The notes under the pieces were generated by a model. That model did no database searches and was not told the DNA's origin. It saw only the letters and a program-made list of their open reading frames with translations. This document shows, piece after piece, positions 8,198-17,986 of a stretch of 64,000 nucleotides of DNA. Origin of the DNA: Arthrobacter sp. zg-Y844 (lineage in GTDB: Bacteria; Actinomycetota; Actinomycetes; Actinomycetales; Micrococcaceae); contig NZ_JANFLS010000004.1 of NCBI RefSeq assembly GCF_024385465.1, forward strand, positions 434,001 through 498,000, in the 5' to 3' direction. The translations under genes were made by a program, and so were the position numbers. Each line of letters opens with the position of its first letter. Position 1 is the stretch's first letter.

Positions 8198-10423
8198 ATG
8201 GAGGGTCCCGAAATTCAGTTCTCAGAAGCCGTTATTGACAACGGCAAGTACGGCAAGCGCGTCATCCGGTTCGAAACCGGGCGCCTTGCCCAGCAGGCAG
8301 CCGGTTCGGCGATGGTCTACATTGACGAAGACACCGCCCTGCTCTCGGCCACGTCCGCCGGCAAGTCCCCGCGTGAAGGTTTCGACTTCTTCCCGCTGAC
8401 CGTGGACGTCGAGGAGCGTATGTACGCTGCCGGCCGCATCCCGGGCTCGTTCTTCCGCCGCGAAGGCCGTCCGTCCACCGAAGCCATCCTGGCCTGCCGC
8501 CTGATGGACCGCCCGCTGCGCCCCGCATTCGTCAAGGGCCTGCGCAACGAGGTCCAGATTGTGGTCACCGTCCTGGCGATCAACCCGGACGTTCTCTACG
8601 ACGTGGTTGCGATCAACGCTTCCTCCATGTCCACCCAGCTGAGCGGCCTGCCGTTCTCCGGTCCGATCGGCGGCGTCCGCGTTGCCCTGGTCGACGGCCA
8701 GTGGGTTGCCTTCCCGAAGCACTCCGAGCTGGAGCGCGCCGTGTTCTCCATGGTGGTAGCCGGCCGCATTGCCGGTGACGACGTCGCCATCATGATGGTG
8801 GAAGCCGAAGCCACCGACAACGCCTGGAACCTCATCAAGGAAGAGGGCGCCACCGCCCCGACCGAAGAGGTTGTTGCAGAAGGCCTAGAAGCGGCGAAGC
8901 CGTTCATCAAGGTCCTGTGCGATGCCCAGTCGGACCTGGCTGCCCGCGCCGCCAAGCCCACTGTCGAGTTCCCGATCTTCCTGGATTACCAGGATGACGT
9001 GTACGAGGCCGTTGAAGCCGCTGCCGGCGAGAAGCTGGCCAAGGTCTTCTCGATCGCCGACAAGCAGGAGCGCGACGCTGCCGCCGACGAGCTGAAGAAC
9101 GAAGTCAAGGCCGCACTGGCTGAGAAGTTCGAAGGCCGCGAAGGCGAAGTCTCCGCTGCTTTCCGTTCCGTCACCAAGCAGGTTGTGCGCCAGCGCATCC
9201 TCAAGGAGCAGGTCCGCATCGACGGCCGCGGCCTGACGGACATCCGCCAGCTCACCGCCGAGGTAGAGGTTCTGCCCCGCGTGCACGGTTCGGCCATCTT
9301 CGAGCGCGGCGAAACCCAGATCATGGGTGTCACCACGCTGAACATGCTGAAGATGGAACAGCAGATCGACTCGCTGTCGCCGGTAACGCGCAAGCGCTAC
9401 ATGCACAACTACAACTTCCCGCCGTACTCCACCGGTGAGACCGGCCGCGTGGGTTCGCCCAAGCGCCGCGAAATCGGCCACGGCGCACTTGCAGAGCGCG
9501 CCCTGATGCCGGTGCTGCCCACGCGTGAAGAATTCCCGTACGCCATCCGCCAGGTCTCCGAAGCCCTGAGCTCGAACGGTTCCACCTCCATGGGTTCGGT
9601 CTGCGCCTCGACGCTGTCCATGCTCAACGCCGGTGTGCCGCTGCGCGCTCCGGTGGCAGGCATCGCCATGGGCCTGGTCTCCGACCAGGTTGACGGCGAA
9701 ACCCGCTACGCAGCCCTGACCGATATCCTCGGCGCCGAAGATGCCTTCGGCGACATGGACTTCAAGGTTGCCGGTACCTCCGAGTTCGTCACGGCCATCC
9801 AGCTGGACACCAAGCTCGACGGTATCCCCGCCTCCGTGCTGGCAGCAGCACTGAAGCAGGCCCGCGAAGCCCGCCTGCACATCCTCGACGTGATGCAGGC
9901 TGCGATCGACGCGCCGGACGAGCTCTCCGAGTTCGCCCCGCGCATCATCTCGGTCAAAATCCCCGTGGATAAGATCGGCGAGGTCATCGGCCCGAAGGGC
10001 AAGATGATCAACCAGATCCAGGAGGACACCGGCGCTGACATCTCCATTGAAGATGACGGCACCGTCCTCATCGGCGCAACCGACGGCGGCTCCGCCGAGG
10101 CTGCCCGCTCGGCGATTAACGCGATCGCCAACCCGCAGGTCCCCGAGATCGGCGAGCGTTACCTCGGCACGGTAGTCAAGACCACCACCTTCGGTGCTTT
10201 TGTCTCCCTGACCCCGGGCAAGGACGGCCTGCTGCACATCTCCGAGCTGCGTAAGCTGGCCGGCGGCAAGCGCGTGGACAACGTCGACGACGTCGTCTCC
10301 GTGGGCCAGAAGGTCCAGGTGGAAATCACCAAGATCGATGACCGCGGAAAGCTTTCGCTCTCCCCGGTGGTTGCCGAAGACGCCGAAGGCGAAGAAGCAG
10401 CAGAAACCGAGTCTGCAGAGTAA
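8198..10423 (+). CDS. pnp: Polynucleotide phosphorylase
   Basis: A 741-residue 3'-5' exoribonuclease/polymerase of the mRNA decay machinery, also known in actinobacteria for (p)ppGpp-related activity. Two RNase PH domains are visible (about 10-230 and 320-540; the second holds [10 protein letters not shown] and the catalytic [14 protein letters not shown]). A KH domain follows (near 590-650, with [16 protein letters not shown]), then an S1 domain (about 660-730, [17 protein letters not shown]) and an acidic tail. The ATG at 8198 has an excellent Shine-Dalgarno (acggaggtga). The frame is open another 45 codons upstream, but that DNA forms the leader hairpins. The next gene's ATG follows the TAA with no gap. 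Confidence 0.98.
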   Translation: MEGPEIQFSEAVIDNGKYGKRVIRFETGRLAQQAAGSAMVYIDEDTALLSATSAGKSPREGFDFFPLTVDVEERMYAAGRIPGSFFRREGRPSTEAILACRLMDRPLRPAFVKGLRNEVQIVVTVLAINPDVLYDVVAINASSMSTQLSGLPFSGPIGGVRVALVDGQWVAFPKHSELERAVFSMVVAGRIAGDDVAIMMVEAEATDNAWNLIKEEGATAPTEEVVAEGLEAAKPFIKVLCDAQSDLAARAAKPTVEFPIFLDYQDDVYEAVEAAAGEKLAKVFSIADKQERDAAADELKNEVKAALAEKFEGREGEVSAAFRSVTKQVVRQRILKEQVRIDGRGLTDIRQLTAEVEVLPRVHGSAIFERGETQIMGVTTLNMLKMEQQIDSLSPVTRKRYMHNYNFPPYSTGETGRVGSPKRREIGHGALAERALMPVLPTREEFPYAIRQVSEALSSNGSTSMGSVCASTLSMLNAGVPLRAPVAGIAMGLVSDQVDGETRYAALTDILGAEDAFGDMDFKVAGTSEFVTAIQLDTKLDGIPASVLAAALKQAREARLHILDVMQAAIDAPDELSEFAPRIISVKIPVDKIGEVIGPKGKMINQIQEDTGADISIEDDGTVLIGATDGGSAEAARSAINAIANPQVPEIGERYLGTVVKTTTFGAFVSLTPGKDGLLHISELRKLAGGKRVDNVDDVVSVGQKVQVEITKIDDRGKLSLSPVVAEDAEGEEAAETESAE

Positions 10424-11824
10424 ATGCCGGACTACTCCGATGGAAACCGTCCCGTGTCCCCTTCCTCACCGAAGGGGCACGGGACGGTTGTCCAGCTTCC
10501 GCTGACCACTCTTTCCTCCGACCCGACCCTGGTTGTCGGCACCCCGGGAGGCGCCGTCGTGCGCCGTTCGGTATTGCCCGGCGGCGTCCGGGTCCTGACG
10601 GAGGAAATGCCGGGCCAGCGCAGCACGGCCATCGGATTCTGGGTTGGTGTCGGCTCGCGGGATGAAGCCGCGGGCCGGCACGGCTCCACACACTTCCTTG
10701 AGCACCTGCTGTTCAAGGGCACCAGCCGCCGTTCGGCGCTGGATATCGCCTCGGCGTTTGACGAGGTGGGCGGCGAGTCCAATGCGGCCACCGCCAAGGA
10801 AAGCACCTGCTACTACGCACGGGTGCTGGATACCGATCTTCCGATGGCCATTGACGTCATTACCGACATGGTCACATCCGCCGTCCTGGATCCGGAGGAA
10901 CTGGAACAGGAACGCGACGTCATCCTCGAAGAGATCGCCATGGACAATGACGATCCGGCCGATCTCTGCCACGAAAAGTTCTCCGAAGCGGTCCTCGGCG
11001 ACCATGCCCTCGGCCGGCCCATCGGCGGCACGCCCGACGCTATCCGGAGCGTGTCCCGCGAAGCGGTCCTTGACCACTACCGGCGGTACTACCGTCCGGA
11101 GGAACTGGTGGTCACCGCTGCCGGGGGACTGGACCACGAGCAGGTCTGCGCACTCGTGCTGCAGGCGCTGCAGACCGCCGGCTGGGACCTGGACCCGGCG
11201 GCAACGCCCGCGCCGCGCCGGGACACCGCGCCGGCGTCGATCTCCGGCACCGCCGGAGTCCACGTCATCAACCGTCCGGTGGAGCAGGCCAACATCGTGA
11301 TGGGCTGCCCCTCACTGACCGCCACGGATGACCGCCGCTTTGCCATGAGCGTGCTGAACACCATCCTCGGCGGGGGCATGTCCTCCCGTCTGTTCCAGGA
11401 GATCCGCGAGAAGCGCGGACTGGTGTACTCCACCTACTCCTTCTCTGCGTCGTACGCCGACGCCGGCTACTTCGGCATGTATGCGGGCTGCTCGCCTGCC
11501 AAAACCCGTCAGGTCATCGATTTGCTCGGCAGCGAGCTCGAGCGGCTGGCCGCCGACGGCGTTGAGCCGGCCGAGCTGGCCAAGGCACTAGGCCAGATCT
11601 CCGGCGGCATGGTGCTGGGCCTGGAGGACTCCGGCTCGCGCATGTCCCGCCTGGGCAGGGCCGAGCTGGTCAGCGGCGAGTTCATCGACATTGATGAGTC
11701 CCTGCGCCGGATCCATTCAGTCACCGCGGAACAGGTCCAGGAACTGGCCGTCGAACTGGCCGCCGCACCCCGCACCATCACCGTGGTGGGTCCGTTCGAA
11801 TCAGCGGCCGAACTGGGCTTCTAG
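10424..11824 (+). CDS. M16-family zinc metallopeptidase (pitrilysin-like)
   Basis: A 466-residue protein of the mitochondrial-processing-peptidase-beta/PqqF-like M16 family. The inverted zinc motif HFLEH lies near residue 90 (THFLEHLLFKG), with the downstream glutamate region ESTCYY and the conserved GGGMSSRLFQEIREKRGLVYS near residue 310. It probably degrades or processes short peptides in the cytosol. Its ATG begins directly after the pnp stop; the pnp-M16 pair is conserved across Gram-positive bacteria. A strong terminator lies 10 bases after the stop. Confidence 0.93.
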   Translation: MPDYSDGNRPVSPSSPKGHGTVVQLPLTTLSSDPTLVVGTPGGAVVRRSVLPGGVRVLTEEMPGQRSTAIGFWVGVGSRDEAAGRHGSTHFLEHLLFKGTSRRSALDIASAFDEVGGESNAATAKESTCYYARVLDTDLPMAIDVITDMVTSAVLDPEELEQERDVILEEIAMDNDDPADLCHEKFSEAVLGDHALGRPIGGTPDAIRSVSREAVLDHYRRYYRPEELVVTAAGGLDHEQVCALVLQALQTAGWDLDPAATPAPRRDTAPASISGTAGVHVINRPVEQANIVMGCPSLTATDDRRFAMSVLNTILGGGMSSRLFQEIREKRGLVYSTYSFSASYADAGYFGMYAGCSPAKTRQVIDLLGSELERLAADGVEPAELAKALGQISGGMVLGLEDSGSRMSRLGRAELVSGEFIDIDESLRRIHSVTAEQVQELAVELAAAPRTITVVGPFESAAELGF

Positions 11825-11834
11825 CCGTTATACG

Positions 11835-11877
11835 AAAGGCACACCCGAACCGCACCAAGCGGATCGGGTGTGCCTTT
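11835..11877. terminator. Bidirectional terminator (M16 peptidase / moaD)
   Basis: AAAGGCACACCCGA (11835-11848) pairs with TCGGGTGTGCCTTT (11864-11877). Both convergent genes end within 30 bases of it. Confidence 0.9.
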
Positions 11878-11904
11878 GCCGGTTAACCGCCGCGGGTGCT
11901 GCCT

Positions 11905-12165
11905 TTACCCGCCCGCGAAGGGCGGGAGGATGTCCACGACGTCCCCCGGCTGCAGCAGCAGGTCCGGGTTCCGGGCAGCCGTTTCATTGACCAGGAACGT
12001 GCTGCGCGCAATCACCGTACCGAGAGCGGGGATGCCTGCACCCGGTGACGGGTACCGGGCGGCAAGCTTTTCCGCCAGCTCGGCCAGCGTCAGCGGCCCT
12101 TCATCCAGGTGTTCTTCTTCCGTGCCGGCTGCTGCCTTCGCAGCGCCGAAGTATCTGATCAGCAC
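11905..12165 (-). CDS. moaD: Molybdopterin synthase small subunit, MoaD/ThiS fold
   Basis: An 86-residue ubiquitin-like sulfur carrier ending in the obligatory Gly-Gly (PPFAGG). Adenylated and thiocarboxylated at that terminus, it donates sulfur to cyclic pyranopterin monophosphate together with MoaE. The family signatures LLLQPGDVVDILPP and FVNETxA-like FLVNETAARN are present. It begins with GTG immediately after the moaA stop, so the two are co-translated. Its partner moaE lies in the divergent operon at 18959. A ThiS role is unlikely given the context. Confidence 0.9.
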   Translation of the reverse strand: MLIRYFGAAKAAAGTEEEHLDEGPLTLAELAEKLAARYPSPGAGIPALGTVIARSTFLVNETAARNPDLLLQPGDVVDILPPFAGG

Positions 12166-13338
12166 TTAGCCGCCTATCGCACTCATGGTTCGTTCGGGCT
12201 GGACATAGTCGGAGTCGCCGAGCCCGGCATGGCCCATGCCGTGTGCCCTGGGCTTGCCCCACATGGCTTCCTGCCAGCGGCGGACGACGGCGTCGTCGTC
12301 CACACCGCTGCGCAGCAGCGCCAGCAGGTCCGTCTCATCGTGGGAAAACAGGCAGCTGCGGACCTTGCCCTCGGCCGTGATCCGGGTGCGGACACACTCG
12401 GCGCAGAAGGGTTCGGTGACGGAGGCAATGATGCCGACCGTCCCGACAACCGTTGCCGGGTCCGCGTGCCGGCGGACCTCCCAGCGCTGGGCCGGTGCGC
12501 CGTTGCGCTCCCGGGGGTCGGGCGTCAGGACGAAGTCACGTTCCAGCAGGGACCGCATCTCGGCGGCGGTGATCATTCCGTCCCGCGTCCAGCCGTGGTC
12601 CGCATCCAGGGGCATCTGCTCAATGAACCGCAGTTCGAAGCCGCGGCTGACCGCCCACTCCAGCAGGTCCGGTGCCTCGGCGTCGTTGATTCCCCGCATC
12701 AGCACGGCATTGATCTTGACCAGGCCCAGGCCCACCCGGGCGGCTTCCTCCACCCCGCGCAGCACCCGGTCCAGGAACGGGCGGCGGGTGAGCTGGGCAA
12801 AGGTATCCGGGTGGAGGGAATCCAGGGACACGTTGATACGGGTCAGGCCGGCGTCCTTGAGTGCCTGGGCTTTCTTGTCCAGGCCGAGCCCGTTGGTGGT
12901 CAGGGAAATCGGCAGCTCCGGGTGGTTGGCCCGGATACCGGCAACAATGTCCACCAGATCCGCACGCACCAGCGGTTCACCGCCGGTCAGGCGAAGCTCG
13001 CGCACGCCCAGCCGGTCGACGCCGAGCCGGACGAGGCGCACGATTTCGTCCCGGGCAAGTACCTTGTCCCGGGCCAGCCAGTCGAGCCCTTCGGCGGGCA
13101 TGCAGTACGTGCAGCGCAGGTTGCATTTGTCCGTCAGCGACAGCCGCATGTCCGTGGCCCGGCGGCCGTGCCGGTCCAGCAGTCCGTCTGCCGGGGAAAG
13201 CGCCAGGGCAGACGCGGGGGAGGGCAGCGCCGACGCGGCAGCGGAGGAACCGCTGCCCGGTGCCGCGGCTTCCGCCGGGCTGATTTCTGGTGTACTGGGG
13301 GAAGGGCGTACTGCAGGCATTCCCAGCTGTGTTCCCAT
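12166..13338 (-). CDS. moaA: GTP 3',8-cyclase MoaA
   Basis: A 390-residue radical SAM enzyme catalysing the first step of molybdenum-cofactor synthesis, GTP to 3',8-cyclo-GTP. The N-terminal cluster ligands are C72, C76 and C79 (CNLRCTYC). The C-terminal second-cluster motif is present (PFCAECVRTR then SCLFS), as is the C-terminal GG needed for function. Residues 1-50 are an Ala/Ser/Pro-rich extension not found in shorter homologues; a downstream start is possible, but conserved sequence begins at about residue 52 (GLLDRHGRRATDMRLSLTD). Only 38 bp separate its ATG from that of modA on the other strand. Confidence 0.95.
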   Translation of the reverse strand: MGTQLGMPAVRPSPSTPEISPAEAAAPGSGSSAAASALPSPASALALSPADGLLDRHGRRATDMRLSLTDKCNLRCTYCMPAEGLDWLARDKVLARDEIVRLVRLGVDRLGVRELRLTGGEPLVRADLVDIVAGIRANHPELPISLTTNGLGLDKKAQALKDAGLTRINVSLDSLHPDTFAQLTRRPFLDRVLRGVEEAARVGLGLVKINAVLMRGINDAEAPDLLEWAVSRGFELRFIEQMPLDADHGWTRDGMITAAEMRSLLERDFVLTPDPRERNGAPAQRWEVRRHADPATVVGTVGIIASVTEPFCAECVRTRITAEGKVRSCLFSHDETDLLALLRSGVDDDAVVRRWQEAMWGKPRAHGMGHAGLGDSDYVQPERTMSAIGG

Positions 13339-13376
13339 TCCTCGAGGTTACGCCCTTTGACAGTTAGGCTCTATAA

Positions 13377-14168
13377 ATGCGCTTTGTTCCCCGGGGCCGC
13401 CGGACCCTGGCAGCGTGCGCCGTGACGGTTCTTGCAGCTTCCACAGCCGCGTGCACGTCCCCGGACTCCACCGGCGCCGCCGCGCGCAGCGGAGCCGGCA
13501 TCACGGTTTTTGCGGCGTCCTCGCTCACCGACGTGGTCGGGCAGCTGAATGCGGCGTACGACGGCGGCGGGCGCCTGCGCGTCAACATCGGCTCCAGCAG
13601 CCAGCTTGTGGCGCAGCTGCAGTCCGGCGCCGAAGCGGACGTGGTGATTACGGCCGACCTCGAGGCACTCGACCCCCTGCGGACCGGGCTGGACCGGGAG
13701 ACGGTGCTGGCCAGCAACAACCTGGTGCTGGCCCTGGCCGCGGACAACCCGGCCGGGATCCGAGTGTTACGCGATGTTGCGGGCGACGGCGTCCGGGCCG
13801 CCCTGTGTGCACCCTCGGTTCCGTGCGGGCGGGCAACCTCACGGGTCCTGGAGGCAGCCGGCGTAGCCGTTCCCGCACCGAGCCTGGAGGACAGCGTCCG
13901 CTCGGTGCTGACCAAGGTCGCCACCGGCCAGGCCGACGCCGGGTTTGTCTACCGGACCGATGCCCTGGCCGCAGCCGGGTCCGGCGTGACCTACCTGCCG
14001 CTGGAGGATCCCGCCCCTAACCGGTATCCGGCCGGACTGACCGCTGAAGGGGCCGGCAACGCCGATGCGGCAGCATTCTACGAATGGCTTACGGGCCCGG
14101 AAGCGGCAGCCATCCTCGCCGAGGCAGGGTTCGGCCCGGCGGACCCGGGGAGCAACGATGCCCCTTAG
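13377..14168 (+). CDS. modA: Molybdate ABC transporter substrate-binding lipoprotein
   Basis: A 263-residue protein with a lipoprotein signal peptide (basic MRFVPRGRR, hydrophobic stretch, lipobox STAAC) and the ModA fold: VFAASSLTDVV near residue 45, IGSSSQLVAQLQSGAEADVVITA, and VGF/YRTDA near the C-terminus. It captures molybdate or tungstate outside the membrane. The neighbours (permease, Mo-enzyme, Mo-cofactor genes) support molybdate. No Shine-Dalgarno is evident before the ATG at 13377 and the gap to moaA is tiny, so translation may be leaderless. Confidence 0.92.
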   Translation: MRFVPRGRRTLAACAVTVLAASTAACTSPDSTGAAARSGAGITVFAASSLTDVVGQLNAAYDGGGRLRVNIGSSSQLVAQLQSGAEADVVITADLEALDPLRTGLDRETVLASNNLVLALAADNPAGIRVLRDVAGDGVRAALCAPSVPCGRATSRVLEAAGVAVPAPSLEDSVRSVLTKVATGQADAGFVYRTDALAAAGSGVTYLPLEDPAPNRYPAGLTAEGAGNADAAAFYEWLTGPEAAAILAEAGFGPADPGSNDAP

Positions 14169-15009
14169 GACGCAGGAATTCCAAGCGGCACCGGGCTCCG
14201 CATCCGCCATGAGCCGGGAGGCACGCGCCACGACGCCCGCCTGGCTCTGGGTGCCGGCCGGCGTCGCGCTGCTCCTGTGCGCCGGACCGGTCGCGGCGCT
14301 GCTGCTGAATGTCCCCTGGACATCGCTGCCGGAACTGCTGGGCTCCGACGCGGCCCGCACCGCGCTGGGGCTCTCCCTGGCCACCTCGGCCTGCTCCACG
14401 CTGCTCTGCGTCCTGCTGGGCCTGCCGCTGGCCGTGCTGCTCAGCAAACTGGAGGGGCCATGGATCCAGCTGATGCGCGGAATCCTGCTGATCCCGCTGG
14501 TGCTCTCACCCGTTGTCTCCGGCATCGCCCTGCTGTATTTCTGGGGCCGGCAGGGGATAGCCGGGAAGCTGCTCGGCACCGTGGGACTGGACGTGGGGTA
14601 CTCGCCGGCCGCCGTCGTTATTGTCCAGGTATTTGTTTCCCTGCCCTTCTTCGTGGTCGCGTCGCTGAACAGCCTGTCCGGCGTTGACCGGGACCTGGAA
14701 ATGGCCGCCGCCACGTCCGGAGCAGGTCCCACCGCGATCCTGCGCCACATCACCTTGCCGCTGGCGCTGCCGGGCATCGTGGCGGGCACGTTGCTGGCCT
14801 TCGCCCGGTCACTGGGCGAATACGGAGCCACCATCACCTTCGCGGGAAGCATTGAAGGGAGCACCCGGACCCTGCCGCTGCAGATCGAACTGAGCCTGAA
14901 CTCCAACCAGCCGCAGGCGGCCCTGGGCATCTGCCTGATGCTTATTGCCCTGTACCTGCTGGTCCTGCTGCTGGCCCGAATCGCCACCGGACGGCTGCTG
15001 CCGCGATGA
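14158..15009 (+). CDS. modB: Molybdate ABC transporter permease
   Basis: A 283-residue permease with five to six membrane helices and the ABC coupling loop (DLEMAAATSGAGPTAILRHITLPLALPGIVAG, given here by its position near residues 178-209; key residues E, A, A, G and P). It channels molybdate from ModA. The ATG at 14158 has ggggag just upstream and overlaps the modA 3' end by 11 bases; an ATG at 14209 is an alternative. The stop overlaps the next start as ATGA. No modC ATPase gene follows, which is unusual for a mod operon. Confidence 0.92.
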   Translation: MPLRTQEFQAAPGSASAMSREARATTPAWLWVPAGVALLLCAGPVAALLLNVPWTSLPELLGSDAARTALGLSLATSACSTLLCVLLGLPLAVLLSKLEGPWIQLMRGILLIPLVLSPVVSGIALLYFWGRQGIAGKLLGTVGLDVGYSPAAVVIVQVFVSLPFFVVASLNSLSGVDRDLEMAAATSGAGPTAILRHITLPLALPGIVAGTLLAFARSLGEYGATITFAGSIEGSTRTLPLQIELSLNSNQPQAALGICLMLIALYLLVLLLARIATGRLLPR

Positions 15010-16577
15010 GCACCCGGGGACGGCCCGCCCGGGGGTCCGCCGGAGGTCCGGAGCGGGCAAACCGGTGGTGGGCGGCGGCTGCAGGACTGGTCGCCGCGGG
15101 ACTCGGCGTGGCTGCCGGGGAGCTGCTCGCCGCCATTGCCAGTCCGTCGCTGTCCCCGGTTTCCGCCGTCGGTTCGGTGGTCATCGATGCCGTCCCCGGC
15201 CCGGTCAAGGACGCCGCGATCAACCTCTTCGGGACGGCTGACAAGGCCGCGCTGCTGGTGGGGATGGGGCTGATCATCGGGCTTGCCGCCGTCGCTGCCG
15301 GGGTTCTGGAGCTGCGCCGTCCGCCGACGGGCGCCGCGGTGCTGGGGCTCTTCGGGGCAGCCGGGCTGGCGGCAGTACTTACCCGGCAGCAGTTCTCGCT
15401 GCTGGCCCTCCTGCCGCCGATAGCCGCTGCCGGCGTGGCCGTCCTGGTCCTGCGGGCGCTTACGGCGCGGATCCGGGACCTCGCCGCGGCGCAGACGAAC
15501 GACGACGCCGCGGTGCGCCGCCGTACGGTGCTCACCTCGGTGGGCGGGGGCGCGGCGGTGGCCCTGCTCGGTGCCGCGCTGGCCGGGATAGCCCGCGGGG
15601 GACAGGTGGGCGTCACGGCCCTGCGCGAAACGGTCCGGCTGCCGGTGCCGTCCCGGCGTGCGGCAGCGATACCCGCCGGAGCCGAGCTCGCCGTCGACGG
15701 CCTGGCGCCGCTGGTGACACCCGCCGCCGATTTTTACCGGATAGACACGGCCCTGAGCGTGCCGCTGATCGACCCGGCGGACTGGCGGCTGCGGATCACC
15801 GGCATGGTGGACCGCGAAGTGGAACTGGGCTACGCGGAACTCCTCGCGGCGCCGCTGCAGGAAAGCTACGTCACCCTCGCCTGTGTTTCCAACGAGGTGG
15901 GCGGGAACCTGATCGGCAACGCCCGGTGGCTGGGGCTGCCGGTCCGGGACCTTTTGGCCCGGGCCGGGGTGCAGCCGGGCGCGGACATGGTGCTCTCCAC
16001 CAGCCGGGATGGGTGGAGCGCTTCCACCCCTTTGGAGGCACTGACCGATGACCGGGACGCGCTGCTGGCCGTAGGCATGAACGGGGAACCGCTGCCGCTG
16101 GAACACGGTTTCCCCGTCCGGCTGGTTGTGCCCGGACTGTACGGATACGTGTCGGCGACCAAGTGGGTCACCGAGCTGCGGGTCACCCGGTTCGCGGATG
16201 AGACCGCCTACTGGACGGACCGGGGCTGGGGCGAGCGCGGCCCGGTCAAGCTCTCCTCCCGCATCGACGTTCCCGGCCGTACGCCGGTCTCCGCCGGCAC
16301 GGTCACCGTGGCCGGCGTGGCGTGGGCGCAGCACACCGGCATCAGTGCCGTACAGGTGCGCGTGGACGACGGCGGCTGGCAGGACGCGGAGCTGGCTCCC
16401 GGGATCTCCGCGGATACGTGGCGGCAGTACCGGATCGCAGTGGAGCTGGCCCCGGGCGGGCACGACATCGCGGTCCGGGCCGTGGACGCGAACGGCGTCC
16501 GGCAGGCGGAAGAAAAACGGCCAGTGCTTCCCGACGGAGCCACCGGCCTGCATACAATTCGGGTGACGGTGCGCTGA
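15006..16577 (+). CDS. Membrane-anchored sulfite-oxidase-family molybdoenzyme
   Basis: A 523-residue protein. The N-terminal 195 residues hold about five hydrophobic segments (roughly 22-45, 80-101, 108-124, 130-153, 174-195). Then comes an oxidoreductase molybdopterin-binding domain (about 225-400) and a Mo-co dimerisation domain (about 410-523). The probable Mo ligand is C293 in TLACVSNEVGG, the usual position in SUOX/YedY-type enzymes. The catalytic domain is expected outside the membrane. The true substrate is unknown; sulfite, methionine sulfoxide or another oxyanion are candidates. It overlaps modB by four bases and occupies the slot where modC would be expected. Confidence 0.88.
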   Translation: MSTRGRPARGSAGGPERANRWWAAAAGLVAAGLGVAAGELLAAIASPSLSPVSAVGSVVIDAVPGPVKDAAINLFGTADKAALLVGMGLIIGLAAVAAGVLELRRPPTGAAVLGLFGAAGLAAVLTRQQFSLLALLPPIAAAGVAVLVLRALTARIRDLAAAQTNDDAAVRRRTVLTSVGGGAAVALLGAALAGIARGGQVGVTALRETVRLPVPSRRAAAIPAGAELAVDGLAPLVTPAADFYRIDTALSVPLIDPADWRLRITGMVDREVELGYAELLAAPLQESYVTLACVSNEVGGNLIGNARWLGLPVRDLLARAGVQPGADMVLSTSRDGWSASTPLEALTDDRDALLAVGMNGEPLPLEHGFPVRLVVPGLYGYVSATKWVTELRVTRFADETAYWTDRGWGERGPVKLSSRIDVPGRTPVSAGTVTVAGVAWAQHTGISAVQVRVDDGGWQDAELAPGISADTWRQYRIAVELAPGGHDIAVRAVDANGVRQAEEKRPVLPDGATGLHTIRVTVR

Positions 16578-16626
16578 GGCCTTTCCAGCCCTCGACTTCC
16601 TGCCCACCCATCTCCCAAGGAGGAAC

Positions 16627-17940
16627 ATGTCGGTAGAACCGGCTCCACAAGGTGTCCCGGCACCGGCATCCGCTGCACCGTCCGACGCCGCCGGACCCCG
16701 GCAGGCAGCGGCCCACCGGCAAGCCGTGGAGGACCTCCTGCGGACCTGGTTCCAGGCGCATCCGCCCGCCCACGAAACCGTGGCACTGAACGCCGCGGCC
16801 GGGCGGCTCCTTGCCGCCGAAGTGCGTGCACCGGGGAACCTGCCGCCCTTTACGAACTCGCAGATGGACGGTTACGCCGTCCGGGTTGCCGACCTCGCTG
16901 CCGCCGGGGACCTGCCGCCGGCCCCCGGCAGGGTCCACCTGGCCACGGCCGCACCCATCCCGGCCGGCTCGGCACCGCCGCCGCTGCTCCCCGGCACCGC
17001 CGCACCCGTGATGACCGGTGCCATGCTGCCCGAGGGTGCCGATGCCGTCGTTCCGATCGAGGCCTGCACGCCCGACACCTTCGTGCCCGCCGCGGAGCCC
17101 CCTGGCACTGTGGCGGTCCCCGCAGAGGTGCCCGCCGGGCAGTTTGTCCGCAGGGCAGGCAGCGATATTGCCGCAGGAACCCCGGCGCTGCCCGCCGGTG
17201 CCGTGCTGGGTCCGCTGCAGCTGGGCCTGCTCGCGGCACTCGGCCTGGACCGCGTCACCGTCCGGGCCCGGCCGCGGGTGCTGCTGCTGACCACCGGAGA
17301 CGAAGTCATCGAACCGGGCCGGCCGCTCGGGCCGGGCCAGATCCACGACGCCAACACCACCCTGCTCCGCAGCTCGCTCGAGGAGGCGGGCGCGGAGGTA
17401 CTCCGGTCCCGGATCCTGGCCGACTCCCCGCAGGAGTTCACCGACCGGCTCCGTGCCGACGTCGCCGCAGACGCCCCGGACCTGGTCCTCACCTCGGGCG
17501 GCATCAGCAAGGGAGCCTACGAGGTGGTGCGCCAGGGCCTCGCCTCGCAGGACGTGGCGTTCCTGTCCGTGGCCATGCAGCCCGGCGGTCCGCAGGGCAT
17601 CGGCACGGTCGACGGCGTCCCGTTCCTCGGGTTCCCGGGCAACCCGGTCAGCTCGCTGGTCTCCTTCGAGATGTTCCTGCGTCCGGCCCTGACGGCCGTC
17701 ACCGGCGCGCCGCGGCCTCGGGCGGAAGTGCCCGCCCGCCTCACCGCCCCGCTCGGCAGCCCCGCCGGCAAGCACCAGGTGCGCCGCGGCCGGTACACGG
17801 CCGGAACGGTGGAACCGGTGGGCGGACCCGGGTCCCACCTGGTCCATGCCCTGGCCTCCTCCAACGCCCTGATCTCCGTCCCCGTGGGGACGGAGCACCT
17901 CGAAGCCGGCGCAGAAGTGACAGTATTGCTACTGGAATAA
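16627..17940 (+). CDS. moeA: Molybdopterin molybdotransferase MoeA
   Basis: A 437-residue enzyme that inserts molybdate into adenylated molybdopterin. Visible landmarks are [10 protein letters not shown] near residue 78, the [16 protein letters not shown] stretch near 130, [12 protein letters not shown] near 219, the [10 protein letters not shown] loop near 289 (family consensus SGGVSxGxxD, so the final Asp is Glu here), and [11 protein letters not shown] near 338. The ATG at 16627 has a strong aaggagg (16617-16623). It starts the cofactor-synthesis part of the rightward operon. Confidence 0.95.
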   Translation: MSVEPAPQGVPAPASAAPSDAAGPRQAAAHRQAVEDLLRTWFQAHPPAHETVALNAAAGRLLAAEVRAPGNLPPFTNSQMDGYAVRVADLAAAGDLPPAPGRVHLATAAPIPAGSAPPPLLPGTAAPVMTGAMLPEGADAVVPIEACTPDTFVPAAEPPGTVAVPAEVPAGQFVRRAGSDIAAGTPALPAGAVLGPLQLGLLAALGLDRVTVRARPRVLLLTTGDEVIEPGRPLGPGQIHDANTTLLRSSLEEAGAEVLRSRILADSPQEFTDRLRADVAADAPDLVLTSGGISKGAYEVVRQGLASQDVAFLSVAMQPGGPQGIGTVDGVPFLGFPGNPVSSLVSFEMFLRPALTAVTGAPRPRAEVPARLTAPLGSPAGKHQVRRGRYTAGTVEPVGGPGSHLVHALASSNALISVPVGTEHLEAGAEVTVLLLE

Positions 17941-17986
17941 CCGCAACTGTGTCCCGCCCGGACGCCGTGCCCGAAAGGACCCTGCC

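Noticed and set aside
13839-16628. 929-codon open frame on the minus strand across modB, the sulfite-oxidase-type gene and moeA's leader
   Set aside because: It is antisense to three well-supported genes, has a composition expected from high-GC codon shadowing, and shows no recognisable domain.
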